A DNA stretch of 64,000 nucleotides from a bacterium (lineage in GTDB: Bacteria; Electryoneota; RPQS01; DYHQ01): contig JAUXGA010000001.1 of the NCBI GenBank assembly GCA_030622545.1, forward strand, positions 124,001 through 188,000. The letters are read 5' to 3'. A program made the translations under genes and the position numbers. The notes under the pieces are model-generated. The model searched no databases, had not been told where the DNA came from, and saw only the letters and a program-made list of their open reading frames with translations. Of this stretch, positions 9,569-20,045 are shown in pieces. Every line of letters starts with the position of its first letter. Position 1 is the first letter of the stretch.

Positions 9569-10650
9569 TATAATTGGTGTTCGATGCCAAGTCCTGTTGA
9601 CCAACCGGAATAATCCTGCATGCCATCTACGGATTTAGAAAAATGTACTTCATGGTAACGCTCATCGAAGACCAATCGCATCGAGCGACTCAAATTGATT
9701 TTTAGTCCGGCTCCGGCTTGCATACCGAGTGTCGTGGTGATATGCGTGGAAAAGGAAATTTCTCCTTTATTCACCGTGCGGCTGATGCTGGTGTGGTAAA
9801 TGGCCGGACCGATTGCAACATAAGGTTGAAGCCACTTGAGTTTATATGGATATAGCTCCATAGAGAGCGTGTAAGAATCCAGATTCACACGAGGTGGATA
9901 ATCTTTATCTGTGGGTTCAGCGCAGCAAATGTCGCGAATCCAGTCGCCAAATGATAAATTCACGGTCAGGAAATCCTGCAGCTTATACAAAAGATGAATT
10001 CTTCTGAATGGCGAACCATTCTTGCCGGATGGCCATGTGTCTATGCCATGACGCAGTGCACCTTTACTGTCCCAATAGCCGAACGAATAACCCACACTGA
10101 AACGCGAACGAAAATCCTCATCCGAGAGCAAATCGTAGTGGATTGCAAGATATGCTGCACTATTCATAGCCAGATTCATCACGACGCCATGCCAGAATTT
10201 CTTCACCTTATAATGTGGTATTTCGCCGCTGTGCGTAGGATAGAGTTTACGTCCGAACGGTTCTATTTGGTCTATGTCAGGAGCGACGCCTCCGACAGAC
10301 CCCCAAAACAGACGTGGATCTTTGCGCCATTCCGGGATGAGTAACGCGCAGCCAAGGAGTCCTTCACCGATAAAATAGTAGTATTCCGGTTGGTCGCTAT
10401 GCGGTTCATAGTTGCCGATATGATCGGAAATTCCATGCGACAGTACACCGACGAAGAACGCGGAACTGTAGGTGAGCACGCGGCTGGTCTTTGTTTCCTT
10501 GGGAGGCTTTGTCAGGTACTTGGCGAACAATGCACCCTCTAAAAAGTGGCGTGCCCCAACACCGGCTTGGACTGTGGAAACAGCAGGCGTCAAGGAAAAT
10601 GTGATGACACCAATAAGAAAAATCCATAGACGATTTAGAGTGTTGAACAT
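9568..10650 (-). CDS. Signal-peptide protein: hydrophobic N-terminal half plus C-terminal outer-membrane beta-barrel-like region
   Basis: Signal peptide; GVLSHGISDHI and GGVAPDID N-terminally; alternating barrel-like strands C-terminally. Confidence 0.6.
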   Translation of the reverse strand: MFNTLNRLWIFLIGVITFSLTPAVSTVQAGVGARHFLEGALFAKYLTKPPKETKTSRVLTYSSAFFVGVLSHGISDHIGNYEPHSDQPEYYYFIGEGLLGCALLIPEWRKDPRLFWGSVGGVAPDIDQIEPFGRKLYPTHSGEIPHYKVKKFWHGVVMNLAMNSAAYLAIHYDLLSDEDFRSRFSVGYSFGYWDSKGALRHGIDTWPSGKNGSPFRRIHLLYKLQDFLTVNLSFGDWIRDICCAEPTDKDYPPRVNLDSYTLSMELYPYKLKWLQPYVAIGPAIYHTSISRTVNKGEISFSTHITTTLGMQAGAGLKINLSRSMRLVFDERYHEVHFSKSVDGMQDYSGWSTGLGIEHQL

Positions 10651-10733
10651 TTCTTATAACCTAAAAGTGTTCGCGACTGTCCCATCCGAAATCCGACACC
10701 TGCAGAATTCAAAAACCATCAGAGATACGATCA

Positions 10734-11561
10734 TTACCATTTGATCTTTAATCCTGCTTTGCCCCACTTCTTGGTTAGTCCATTGTAGTAGTCAACGTCA
10801 TTGCATCTTTCATATTGAATAAACAATATTACAAGGCCACTTTTTCCAGAGACATTACTTTCCATTCCCAATGCGTAATCCGTATTCAATGAACTTTGTA
10901 TTGTACCACTCCCTTTTGTAAAAACATGAATCTCCGGACTCAACGTGAACAATACGCCTCGATAATCGAATATATCAACCTTCAACAATAACCCGAAATC
11001 CCACTTGTAATCATTCTGTAGGTTGTGAAAATACCTACCAAACGAGACTTCATAATACGAATTTCCAAGAAACTGCAACCTATTTCCCTGGCCGGAATTC
11101 TTGACATGATTTCCGATGAATTTATCAATAACTTTGAATTCAATCATTTCCCATTTCAGGTTCGAAGCCCCACCCCTATCAACATCATGATGGCATCGGT
11201 GATGGAATAATAGAAGCGACTGTCGGTTCAGAAAAGGGAAACCAATGCCAGATACTATATGGTAGCGAATAAAAATCGGATCAAATCTTGTTATATCGTG
11301 CTTGTTCTCAATGATGCTTTCAATATGTGCATTCAGTGGAACGTAGTAGTTTCCATATCGCAATAAATCTATATCAGCACCGATGCTGCCGTTCCAGTTG
11401 AATCGGTCATCATCTGTCAAGTATTTGAACCACATCCCTTGTCCATGTACTGAAGGCAGAAGTTCAAGGGTATAACCAAAGGTAGAACTAAAACTAAGAA
11501 GAACGGCAGTAATAACAAGGATTATATGTGTAAATTGTTTTTCCCCCTTTAGCGCTGTCAT
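10734..11561 (-). CDS. Putative outer-membrane beta-barrel protein
   Basis: Signal peptide; alternating aromatic/hydrophobic strands; KIKW C-terminus. Confidence 0.5.
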   Translation of the reverse strand: MTALKGEKQFTHIILVITAVLLSFSSTFGYTLELLPSVHGQGMWFKYLTDDDRFNWNGSIGADIDLLRYGNYYVPLNAHIESIIENKHDITRFDPIFIRYHIVSGIGFPFLNRQSLLLFHHRCHHDVDRGGASNLKWEMIEFKVIDKFIGNHVKNSGQGNRLQFLGNSYYEVSFGRYFHNLQNDYKWDFGLLLKVDIFDYRGVLFTLSPEIHVFTKGSGTIQSSLNTDYALGMESNVSGKSGLVILFIQYERCNDVDYYNGLTKKWGKAGLKIKW

Positions 11562-11779
11562 AGAGTATCCTGGTGGATATCGGATTGTTTCCTATTTCTC
11601 GATAGAGCTCTGTCCTTGAGGCAAATTCTGTAGTTCGTTTTGTCTTATTCTTGGCAAACATCGTCCACTGTCCAGCACAGGGCCTGGATGCCTTCATACT
11701 TCGCTTGCTTATTGAACTCGTGGATTTTGCGATGAGAGCTGAAGCAATTTACTCCTCGAGTTGGTGGAAATTATTAGAC

Positions 11780-13117
11780 TCAGAAGGAAAATGTCATTTG
11801 GAAGTAGATTTCGTCATTGTTGTTGAATTGTCCAAACTGAGTTGAAGCGTCACCCTCCAGCAGTAAACCACCTATCACAAACTCAAAATCATCTACGGGG
11901 GAATAGGTCAGCTCCGGCCCTCCAAAGTAAGCGGAGTTGTCTCCAGTATCTTCGAAATCTGCAATTTCAGCAGCCATTGTCATTCGTACCTTCAGCTCAT
12001 CACGGATGAATTTCTTTTCAAGAGCGATGAGAAAATAATCCTCCAGGTTGTCAACACCTCGATCAGTGAAGAAGCCGTGCATGTATTGAGCATTAACATA
12101 GAGTCCGTTTGTGAAAGTATAGTCACCTCCGACAACAAATTTGAAATAGGGTTCATCATCAAGAGCTAATTGACTCTGGGTGCCGGACGGGGAAATGACA
12201 TGCGTATAAATCTCTTCTTCAGGAAAGAACATCGCTCCTTCAGCCCATACTCCCACATCACCGATTGTCCCGGCCATGTCCGCTCCTATGATATGCTGTC
12301 TTGGATATTCCAAGGTCAGGTGGACATCTGTTGTGCCGAGAGTGTCAACAGGGAGAATTTCCGCACGAGTTGGAAGCGCCCATTCATCACGGCTATACAC
12401 ATAGGAAAGCGACCAATCATAGTTTAAGAACGGTTTTTGTATTCTGATGCCGAGGTTCGCAGCATCCCTGGGACGATTTTCAGGGAGATGCACGTTGTCA
12501 TCGAGGGTGCGCAATGCAAGTCCCTGTGGTAACGGGAACGCTGGAGTCACTTCCCAACTTGATGATAAGGAACGCGCTGGTGTGAACACCGGAATGATGA
12601 CCCCCGTAACCGTGAATTCACCGGGGTAGTAATCCATACGAAGACCCAGAGTCGGAATTTTCTCGGTGAAGTCGAGAATGTCTTCGAAATCGTCCGGATT
12701 CAAATTGTCAACGACATTCATCTTATCAGCCGTTCCCCATGCAATTCGTTGTTTCCCAACGCGCAAATCCACATTGTCAAGAAGAAAGCCGTAAACATCA
12801 GCATAGGCTTCGTACAACTCGTGGCGCCAAGGTTGAATCCAGTCAGTATCACGAAGCTGCGCCGAATTACTCACTTCCGGATAGGCAAAATACCGGAGGC
12901 GCGATTCAGCATGAAAGAAGGTTTTCGTTGACCGTGCGTCTAACTTAAGAGCAAGGCGGGTTTCGTTCCTTGTGTACCTTTCATCATCAGGACGCCAGCG
13001 ACTGTCTGCTTTAAGATTACCGCTCACATCCACTACGGCCCCAACAGGGTGTGTCCCAAGTAAGAGAGCAAGCCCTCCTAAAAGAAGTGCTGCAATCGAT
13101 GTTGATATGTGATTCAT
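11780..13117 (-). CDS. DUF1302-like outer-membrane porin-type protein
   Basis: Signal peptide; LRVGKQRIAWGTADKMNVVDNLNPDDF; C-terminal Phe; next to LolA-like and MMPL genes. Confidence 0.75.
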   Translation of the reverse strand: MNHISTSIAALLLGGLALLLGTHPVGAVVDVSGNLKADSRWRPDDERYTRNETRLALKLDARSTKTFFHAESRLRYFAYPEVSNSAQLRDTDWIQPWRHELYEAYADVYGFLLDNVDLRVGKQRIAWGTADKMNVVDNLNPDDFEDILDFTEKIPTLGLRMDYYPGEFTVTGVIIPVFTPARSLSSSWEVTPAFPLPQGLALRTLDDNVHLPENRPRDAANLGIRIQKPFLNYDWSLSYVYSRDEWALPTRAEILPVDTLGTTDVHLTLEYPRQHIIGADMAGTIGDVGVWAEGAMFFPEEEIYTHVISPSGTQSQLALDDEPYFKFVVGGDYTFTNGLYVNAQYMHGFFTDRGVDNLEDYFLIALEKKFIRDELKVRMTMAAEIADFEDTGDNSAYFGGPELTYSPVDDFEFVIGGLLLEGDASTQFGQFNNNDEIYFQMTFSF

Positions 13118-13143
13118 AGATTTTCTTTCTAATCTTACATGAA

Positions 13144-13902
13144 TTAGAAACGCTTCAGATAACGTTGCGTGAAACGCTTATCAGGAATGTTCTGGTCATG
13201 CACAACATTTTTCAAATCCATAGTCGTCTTGTGGTTGTCCTGAACATCCTCCATTTCGATGTGCTGCGGAGTCAAGTAACCATCGATCCGCTTCGTATCG
13301 GTCTGGGTCATAACCTTCAGGAGCCGCCCGGAACGGTCGTAGAATTCGACTTTGTCAGGCAACCTGGTTTCTTTATTAACCCACATAACCAATTTGCTGT
13401 AGTCGATTTCTGAATCCGGCTTCGGCACAAGTTCCAGAATGTAATGCTGGTCCGTCTCCTCTTGAAGAGTGGGGGTGTAGTCTTCCACATAATCATTCTG
13501 TGCCATATCGTCATAGGTGAAGTCGGTTCCCATGAAGTTCTCGTTTTTCACATGGGATGCGATACGTCGCACCTTGGCGAATGCAGGCATATAGAGGTAC
13601 ATCATATCATCTTCCAAGACCAGAAATCCCACACCCTTAACATCAGCCGGTGATAGAAAGCGAATGAGCCGTTTATCCGGACCCTTTTGCAGGAGAGTAA
13701 GCTCACGGTTTTTTGTTTCTCCCTTTTTATCTATCAATTGCATGGTTAAAAGAGCTTCCCTGTCTTCGGGAGCGTTCAAAGTATCTTCGACCGACTGCAA
13801 TATCTGAACAGGGTCAACGGCAGATGCGACGCTGACGCTGCCGATAAGAATCAAGCAGGATAGAAGTTGTTTCAAACGATTGAACATGGTGAATCCTTTC
13901 AA
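13144..13902 (-). CDS. Outer-membrane lipoprotein-sorting (LolA-like) protein
   Basis: Signal peptide; RLIRFLSPADVKGVGFLVLEDDMMYLYMPAFAKVRRIASH, typical of the family paired with MMPL exporters. Confidence 0.85.
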   Translation of the reverse strand: MKGFTMFNRLKQLLSCLILIGSVSVASAVDPVQILQSVEDTLNAPEDREALLTMQLIDKKGETKNRELTLLQKGPDKRLIRFLSPADVKGVGFLVLEDDMMYLYMPAFAKVRRIASHVKNENFMGTDFTYDDMAQNDYVEDYTPTLQEETDQHYILELVPKPDSEIDYSKLVMWVNKETRLPDKVEFYDRSGRLLKVMTQTDTKRIDGYLTPQHIEMEDVQDNHKTTMDLKNVVHDQNIPDKRFTQRYLKRF

Positions 13903-14855
13903 TTTGCTTGTTGAAGATTTTGCAAAGCCTCTTTCGTTGCTTCTTCTCCCATAGCAATTATATCGCGGGCTTTATGCAGCTCCCACATCTGAATCCAACT
14001 AACATTCGGACGGATAATCAGGTCGGGCGGGTTTGCTTCCAGGTGCAGGCGAGTCAATTCACTTTCCGTCACACTGAAGGTTTGCCACAGGGCGTCTAAC
14101 ATATTGAGATGACGTAGTGTTTCTTCTTTCGATGCATTCCTACTAGAAATTTTCTCTAATAGCTTATTCTCTACTAAGAACCGCGAAAAACGGCCTATAA
14201 TAGGATGTTTCTCTAAACGATATTTACTGTTTTCTCGACTCTTATCTTTTTCTGAAATCAAATGTGCAGGCGGCGTCTTTTCGTCTATACGTGGATTCGC
14301 AAGTGGCACGGCGATTGTGTAAGGAGCACCCATTTCGCACAGTGCTCCAACAGGCACCGGATCTACCAAAGCACCATCCGCGAATATTCGTCCTTCCCAT
14401 TCAAATGGACGCAATATCATAGGGATCGAAATGCTGGCGCGTATCGCATCCACCAGTTTCCCCTGCGAAATGACAATGCGCTCTCCAGTGGCGAAATCTA
14501 CGGAGACTGCCCGGAAAGGGATAGGCAGGTCTTCGATTCTTTTATTCCCATATAGGGATTCAAGGAATTTCATAATAGTATTATCTGCAAAGAGGGATTG
14601 CTTTGACAATTTAGGTGTAAAAAACTTAAGCTGTCTTTTCCTGTCAATCTGCAGGCCGATTTCTTCCATCTCTGCTGGGGATATTCCTATGGCGTATGCC
14701 GCGCCAATGAGTGCCCCCATGCTGGATCCCGCTATGCAGCCTACTCGGACTCCGGTAGCTTCCAGTACTTTTAAGACCCCAATGTGTGCCAGGCCGCGCG
14801 CAGCACCGCTGCCGAGAGCGATTCCTACAGGCTGACGAATATCGAACTTCTTCAT
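13899..14855 (-). CDS. Patatin-like phospholipase
   Basis: GSGAARG oxyanion motif, GSSMG nucleophile motif, DGA; start set at MKKFDIRQPV. Confidence 0.88.
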   Translation of the reverse strand: MKKFDIRQPVGIALGSGAARGLAHIGVLKVLEATGVRVGCIAGSSMGALIGAAYAIGISPAEMEEIGLQIDRKRQLKFFTPKLSKQSLFADNTIMKFLESLYGNKRIEDLPIPFRAVSVDFATGERIVISQGKLVDAIRASISIPMILRPFEWEGRIFADGALVDPVPVGALCEMGAPYTIAVPLANPRIDEKTPPAHLISEKDKSRENSKYRLEKHPIIGRFSRFLVENKLLEKISSRNASKEETLRHLNMLDALWQTFSVTESELTRLHLEANPPDLIIRPNVSWIQMWELHKARDIIAMGEEATKEALQNLQQAN

Positions 14856-15961
14856 AACTCTTTCTCGTAGATTCGGTATTTCTTGTAAATCTCTCCACCG
14901 AGCGCAGTGTCGAAGCTGTTGATTTCGTGGTTGTCTTCGAGGTTCCATGAAAGCTCGCAGTTCTGAAATCCGTGACGAGCCGCCGCTTTTTCGCTCTCGT
15001 AATAGAGCACTACGTGCAAACCAGCGTGGCGAAATTCTTTCAACACTCCAAAGACAAACGCGCGCAGTCCGGTAATTTTTCTACGGTAGTAGGCAAACTT
15101 GGCTAATCCAGCCACCCCAAGAGTTCCATTCAAGTGCTTCAGCACCTGGTTGTAATCGGGAATGGTGATACTGACTCCTACAGGTTGTCCATCAATTTCC
15201 GCAAAAAGGACCAGATCAGGAATAGCCAGTGGTTTCAAAAACTTGGCCATCTCATCCATTTCTGCATCAGTCATCGGAACGGCACCCCAATTCTTTTCCC
15301 ACGCCTCGTTATAGATTTTCTTTATAATCTGGACTTCATCATTTACCTTCTTCATATTGATAGAGCGCACGGTTACGCCTGTTCGTTTGCGAATCACCTC
15401 ACAGGCTCGTTCAAATCGATCAGGAATACCCTTTGTGTTATCCTTGTAAAACGCGTATAGGTCTTTCGCTTTGTGAAACCCAAGTGTTTCCATTAATTCC
15501 AAATAGTAGGGAGGATTGTAAGGCATCATAATCACGGGCGCAGAATCGAACCCCTCTAACAGAAACGCGCATTCGGCGTTTATAGAAGGATTCATGGGGC
15601 CGCGCAGCCGTTCCATCCCCTTTGCCTTCACCCAGTCCTTCACGGCGTCCATTAATATAGCCGCTACATTCACATCATGAACTGATTCAAAGAATCCGAA
15701 AAAGGCAGTCCTTTCGTTATGGAATTGGTTGTGGTTATCATCTATAATCGCTGCGATCCTTCCCAAGACTCGCGAGCCATCCGCGCATAGGAATCGTTCG
15801 ATAACCGCGTGTTCCAGAAACGGATTGCTCTGGCGATGGAAAACCTTCTCTATTTCTTTTCGCAATGGAGGAACCCAGTTTGAATCATTGCGATAGAGCT
15901 GAAATGGAAATTCCACGAAGTATTCGCTATCCTTCTTCGTTCTTACGGGCACAATCTTCAT
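14852..15961 (-). CDS. GNAT-like acyltransferase-type protein
   Basis: YghO-like layout (FGFFES, GPMNPSINAECAFLLEGF); start/stop overlap with the patatin gene. Confidence 0.65.
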   Translation of the reverse strand: MKIVPVRTKKDSEYFVEFPFQLYRNDSNWVPPLRKEIEKVFHRQSNPFLEHAVIERFLCADGSRVLGRIAAIIDDNHNQFHNERTAFFGFFESVHDVNVAAILMDAVKDWVKAKGMERLRGPMNPSINAECAFLLEGFDSAPVIMMPYNPPYYLELMETLGFHKAKDLYAFYKDNTKGIPDRFERACEVIRKRTGVTVRSINMKKVNDEVQIIKKIYNEAWEKNWGAVPMTDAEMDEMAKFLKPLAIPDLVLFAEIDGQPVGVSITIPDYNQVLKHLNGTLGVAGLAKFAYYRRKITGLRAFVFGVLKEFRHAGLHVVLYYESEKAAARHGFQNCELSWNLEDNHEINSFDTALGGEIYKKYRIYEKEL

Positions 15962-15962
15962 G

Positions 15963-18944
15963 TTAGTCTTTGACGACTTCTCGTCGTTTATTCAGACCAA
16001 GGCTTCCCAGCTGCGAGGGCAACCCATTCATCCGGCGGTTCAATCGTTCGACCACTCGACCGAATTCACCGATGAATCGAGCTTTGGTTATTAGGATAAG
16101 CGCTGGTAGCAAAGTAATCGAGCCGAAAGCGCTGGTGACCATTGTTACAGCAATCAGGTAGCCAAATCTCTGCATAGGAACAATGTTTCCAAAAATCAGA
16201 ACTAAAAACCCCAGCATCACTGTAACAGCGTTAATGAGAATCGCTTTACCAGTCGTTTCCAATGTCACACGGAGCGCTTCCTGCTCTGACTTCCCAGCCT
16301 GAAATTCCACCTGAAAACGGGTCAAAAAATGAATGGTATAATCTATCCCAATGCCGATAGCAACACTCCCTATTAACACACTTACGACATCCAAAGGAAC
16401 ATTTAGAACCACCATCAGAATGAAGTTACCGAGGATGGTTACTGTTATAGGCACCAGAGAAATCAAACCACCAGTAAAGGAGCGGAAACGAAAAGCGAGG
16501 AGAAAGAAAACCAGTGTCATTGCCACAATCAGACTGAGCGCCTGACTTTTCAAGATGCTCAGATCGAGATTCTTAAAGATCATAGGCATACCGGTCTGCA
16601 AGGTGGTGAGCTCCACCCGGTCATCAGTAGGAAGTCCGTAAGCCGCCATTTGGAGGTTTTGCGGGAACGGCAAACCCGCATAGTCCTCCACGAGTAACCA
16701 GATGTCTCCTTGGACATCCTTCCGAAAAGATGATAATTCCATTTCTGGAATGTCGGAAGTGTTCTCCACTATTTTATCCGTCAGACCCTTAACGATGGTC
16801 TTTTGACGACCTTCGGCAATGATACTTCGCAAAGCGAAAGCTGCATACTCTACAGCTTCCGGATCATCAGCATACATTGATGCTGGAACTCGCTGTCGCA
16901 ACACGGAGTCTATCGCGGTTTCACTCGGCATAGAATCGAAAAACAGAGGCTTCAGGCTGGAGATCACATCTTGGATAATAAAGTCGGAATCAAGCGGTAG
17001 GTCCGCCGCATCACTCCGAAAATAGACGGCGATGGTTTGGCTGAGAGTGTCAACTTGTTGACTGCTAAGCTTTTGAACACCGTGAGAATCAACAGTTTTG
17101 AGCACAGATAAAACCCGATTTGAATCCAGTTGGTCAACTCCGAAATGCTTGGCGTCAAGAACGATCATTGCAGCAACTTCAGCTATGCGTTGCCTCTGAA
17201 CTTCCGTCCTTATGGATTCAGGTAAGGCAGCGAGTTCCAGTCTGAACAGTTCTCGCGGAACATTCGTTTCGAGATACCGGTTGATACTGTCAACCACCGC
17301 GATAATCCGAGTCGAGTTCACCGTACCAATCTTAGCCTGAATCAGAGCTCGCTCGTTATTGTCCGCGACCAACTGATCCATAACCTTGTTCCCATCGATA
17401 AAAACCCAGAGGTTTGCAACACCTTCGCGAGTGTCTGGAATCATTCGGCGTCCATTCATCTGCTCGTTCAGCTCAGCGATCAGATCGGCCACGGATTGGG
17501 GATCATTAACATCGGGGAGACTGCGAAGATATTTCTCAAAATTGAACATCTGCTTAAGAACAAGGGGATCTTTGATGTCACCGCTTACTAAGATCTGCAA
17601 TGGTATAGCCCCACCGAAGCTCTCTTCCATCATGTCTTCCGCTTGACGAATCTCACTCTCGTGCTTGAAGTACTCCACCATATTGACCTCTCGGTGCAAT
17701 TGCGGGATGGTGACTATGGCGGCAATTATCATCAGAATACCACCGGAGATGATCAGCTTTTCATGCGCTAAAATCAGTTCGGCAAGCCGATCCATGAGCC
17801 GGGTGACCCAGCTTTGCTGCTGACCCTTGGCGCTCATTCGTGGTTTCCAAGCAGGGAGGTATGAAAGAACGACTGGTATAAAAACCAGCGACAACGCCAT
17901 AGCAAAGAATACCCCCAAAGAGGCGAACACTCCAAAATTCTGAGTCATGGTCAGATAAGAAAAAAGAAACGACAGGAAACCCACTAAGGTCGTTACCCCG
18001 GTCAAGATAATGGGAAGTGCAATGTCGGCTGTGGACTGTCGGATGTGGTCGAACTTGTCTTTGCTTAATCCTCCTTTTTCGAAATACGTACTGAGCAGAT
18101 GTATGCCATAAGCGCTGCCAATCGCTATTAGAAGTATCGGGATTGCCGCTGTAACAATCGTAAGCTCAATCCCCATCCAATTCATCAACCCTAAAGTCCA
18201 GATTGTGCTTATCAGCACCGTTCCCAGAGGCAGGAGCACACCCCGAAAGCCATGGAAACTCAAATAAAGCACCAGAACAACCAGCAGGATGACCAGAGGA
18301 ATTAATCGCGTGAGATCCGCGGTGATGATATCAGTAAGAAAGATCATCTGAAAGGGAATCCCTGCGTAATAGGCTTTCTCATTTCCATCAGTGGATTCGA
18401 CAATCCCTCTCAGTTTCCCTGCAACTTCAGTCTTGCTCGTTCCTTCGCGAATTCTGGCAATTACCAGTGTAATACGCCCATCAGCAGAAACGAGGCTTCC
18501 ACGGTACATATCCTTCGAGATGGCATAATCACGAAGTTTTTCAAGTTCCTGTGAATCCTGGGGAATGCGGCCTCTTGGGATTAGTTTTCCGACTTCTATC
18601 CCGTCTGGTATTTTCTTAATGTCAAGAATATCGGTTAGGCTCAAAACCTGGCTGACTTCGGGAAGATCCTGAAATCCGGTCGTAATAGAATCGATCCTGG
18701 CCAAGGTATGAGGATTGAATACGTCGTCAGTTTCCAAAGCAACCATAGCCAGAGAATTTCCGCCAAACTTATCGCCCACCTCCCGAAACAACACCACTAC
18801 GGGATCGTCTTGAGGCAAGTAGTTTAGGATGTCGCTGTCTATTTTCAGTTTGGTCAGTTGATAGGTGAAGAAAATAGTTGATAACACTATCCCACAAAGG
18901 AGTGGGAATCGGAATCGCATGATCCAAGCAGCTAATCTATCCAA
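15963..18944 (-). CDS. MMPL/RND-family exporter
   Basis: 993 aa; two TM blocks with GIGIDYTIHF and IAIGSAYGIHLLS motifs. Confidence 0.92.
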   Translation of the reverse strand: MDRLAAWIMRFRFPLLCGIVLSTIFFTYQLTKLKIDSDILNYLPQDDPVVVLFREVGDKFGGNSLAMVALETDDVFNPHTLARIDSITTGFQDLPEVSQVLSLTDILDIKKIPDGIEVGKLIPRGRIPQDSQELEKLRDYAISKDMYRGSLVSADGRITLVIARIREGTSKTEVAGKLRGIVESTDGNEKAYYAGIPFQMIFLTDIITADLTRLIPLVILLVVLVLYLSFHGFRGVLLPLGTVLISTIWTLGLMNWMGIELTIVTAAIPILLIAIGSAYGIHLLSTYFEKGGLSKDKFDHIRQSTADIALPIILTGVTTLVGFLSFLFSYLTMTQNFGVFASLGVFFAMALSLVFIPVVLSYLPAWKPRMSAKGQQQSWVTRLMDRLAELILAHEKLIISGGILMIIAAIVTIPQLHREVNMVEYFKHESEIRQAEDMMEESFGGAIPLQILVSGDIKDPLVLKQMFNFEKYLRSLPDVNDPQSVADLIAELNEQMNGRRMIPDTREGVANLWVFIDGNKVMDQLVADNNERALIQAKIGTVNSTRIIAVVDSINRYLETNVPRELFRLELAALPESIRTEVQRQRIAEVAAMIVLDAKHFGVDQLDSNRVLSVLKTVDSHGVQKLSSQQVDTLSQTIAVYFRSDAADLPLDSDFIIQDVISSLKPLFFDSMPSETAIDSVLRQRVPASMYADDPEAVEYAAFALRSIIAEGRQKTIVKGLTDKIVENTSDIPEMELSSFRKDVQGDIWLLVEDYAGLPFPQNLQMAAYGLPTDDRVELTTLQTGMPMIFKNLDLSILKSQALSLIVAMTLVFFLLAFRFRSFTGGLISLVPITVTILGNFILMVVLNVPLDVVSVLIGSVAIGIGIDYTIHFLTRFQVEFQAGKSEQEALRVTLETTGKAILINAVTVMLGFLVLIFGNIVPMQRFGYLIAVTMVTSAFGSITLLPALILITKARFIGEFGRVVERLNRRMNGLPSQLGSLGLNKRREVVKD

Positions 18945-19003
18945 TTGATGATCCTTTCCATATTGGACGAAATCAGTTTTATCGTCACTTTGGGTAAAAA
19001 AAT

Positions 19004-19588
19004 TTAAACTTTAAGTATTCCCTTGAACAACACATTAAGAAGAGCCTCAATCCCCTCTTCAAGTTCCAGAGGACTTTCTTCGATCATCCAAGTCGATTCA
19101 AGTCCTTTCACTGCTATGGTGATGGCAAAAGCAGTAAGTTCTGGAGCAGCCACATCTAATTCCCCGTTGGCCGTGCCGTCTTTAAGTATCTCACAAACTA
19201 ATTTCTGTTCCTCGGCCAGATACTTTTTCCTGACTTCTTCAATCTGGGGCCAATACTCATCTAGTGTCTCATGGGTTACTTTGTAAAAATTGACCAGCTT
19301 GGCAATATTGCGGATCTTGGTTAAAAGATACATTCGCATTTTTTCTTGTGATGTTGAAGCCTTGGCAACTTCCTCTCGAATCGTGGATACCAAGCTGGCG
19401 CTTTCCTTTTCCACAACTTCCAGAAATAAAGCTTCTTTGTCCGGAAAATATTTATAGAAAGTCCCTTTGGCGATCTTGGTCAGCCGGATGATCTCCTCCA
19501 CGGTCGTCTTTTTAAGACCAAAGCGAGAGAACAAGCGTTGCGCTGCCACAACGATCTTATCTCTTTTTGTGCTCAGTGGTTGATTCAT
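19004..19588 (-). CDS. TetR-family regulator
   Basis: RLFSRFGLKKTTVEEIIRLTKIAKGTFYKYFPDKEALF helix-turn-helix. Confidence 0.92.
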   Translation of the reverse strand: MNQPLSTKRDKIVVAAQRLFSRFGLKKTTVEEIIRLTKIAKGTFYKYFPDKEALFLEVVEKESASLVSTIREEVAKASTSQEKMRMYLLTKIRNIAKLVNFYKVTHETLDEYWPQIEEVRKKYLAEEQKLVCEILKDGTANGELDVAAPELTAFAITIAVKGLESTWMIEESPLELEEGIEALLNVLFKGILKV

Positions 19589-19889
19589 TGTGAAATCCTT
19601 GTGATTATCACTATATTATACTTAAACCAGTGAAGAACAATGGAATTGCTTTACAGCACCTCGTATCCTCAATAGAAATATTGGATTGCAGGATGTCAAA
19701 TAGACGAAATAGACGATTATCCTGTTTTCGTCTAATGTACAGCTTTGTTTTGTAAAAGTCAAGAGAAATTTTTCCTTTTTGTCGTGCGCTAAAAGGAAAT
19801 GATAAGTGGGTGCGCATATCCCACCCTCTGATATTTGATGGTATTCCAGTGACTCGGAAGAGGAATCAGCTATCATATTTCTTAATGCA

Positions 19890-19920
19890 GCAAAGGCGGT
19901 GATTGTTTCACCGCCTTTGC
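19890..19920. terminator. Long perfect hairpin between TetR and primase genes
   Basis: GCAAAGGCGGTGA/TCACCGCCTTTGC, 13-bp stem. Confidence 0.5.
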
Positions 19921-20045
19921 ATTTTACAGACTCCGTGTGAAGCTTACATGAAGTACAAGCCAATCCATCCCTATTGCATCTACCGGAACATTTGTCTAAA
20001 TTAGGATGATTTGTCTGATAAGAATATACGCGGCGACACCCTTTA

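Noticed and set aside
11561-11780. Possible remnant coding segment between two barrel genes (KYEGIQALCWTVDDVCQE on minus)
   Set aside because: Too short and no family recognised; could be decayed but not supportable
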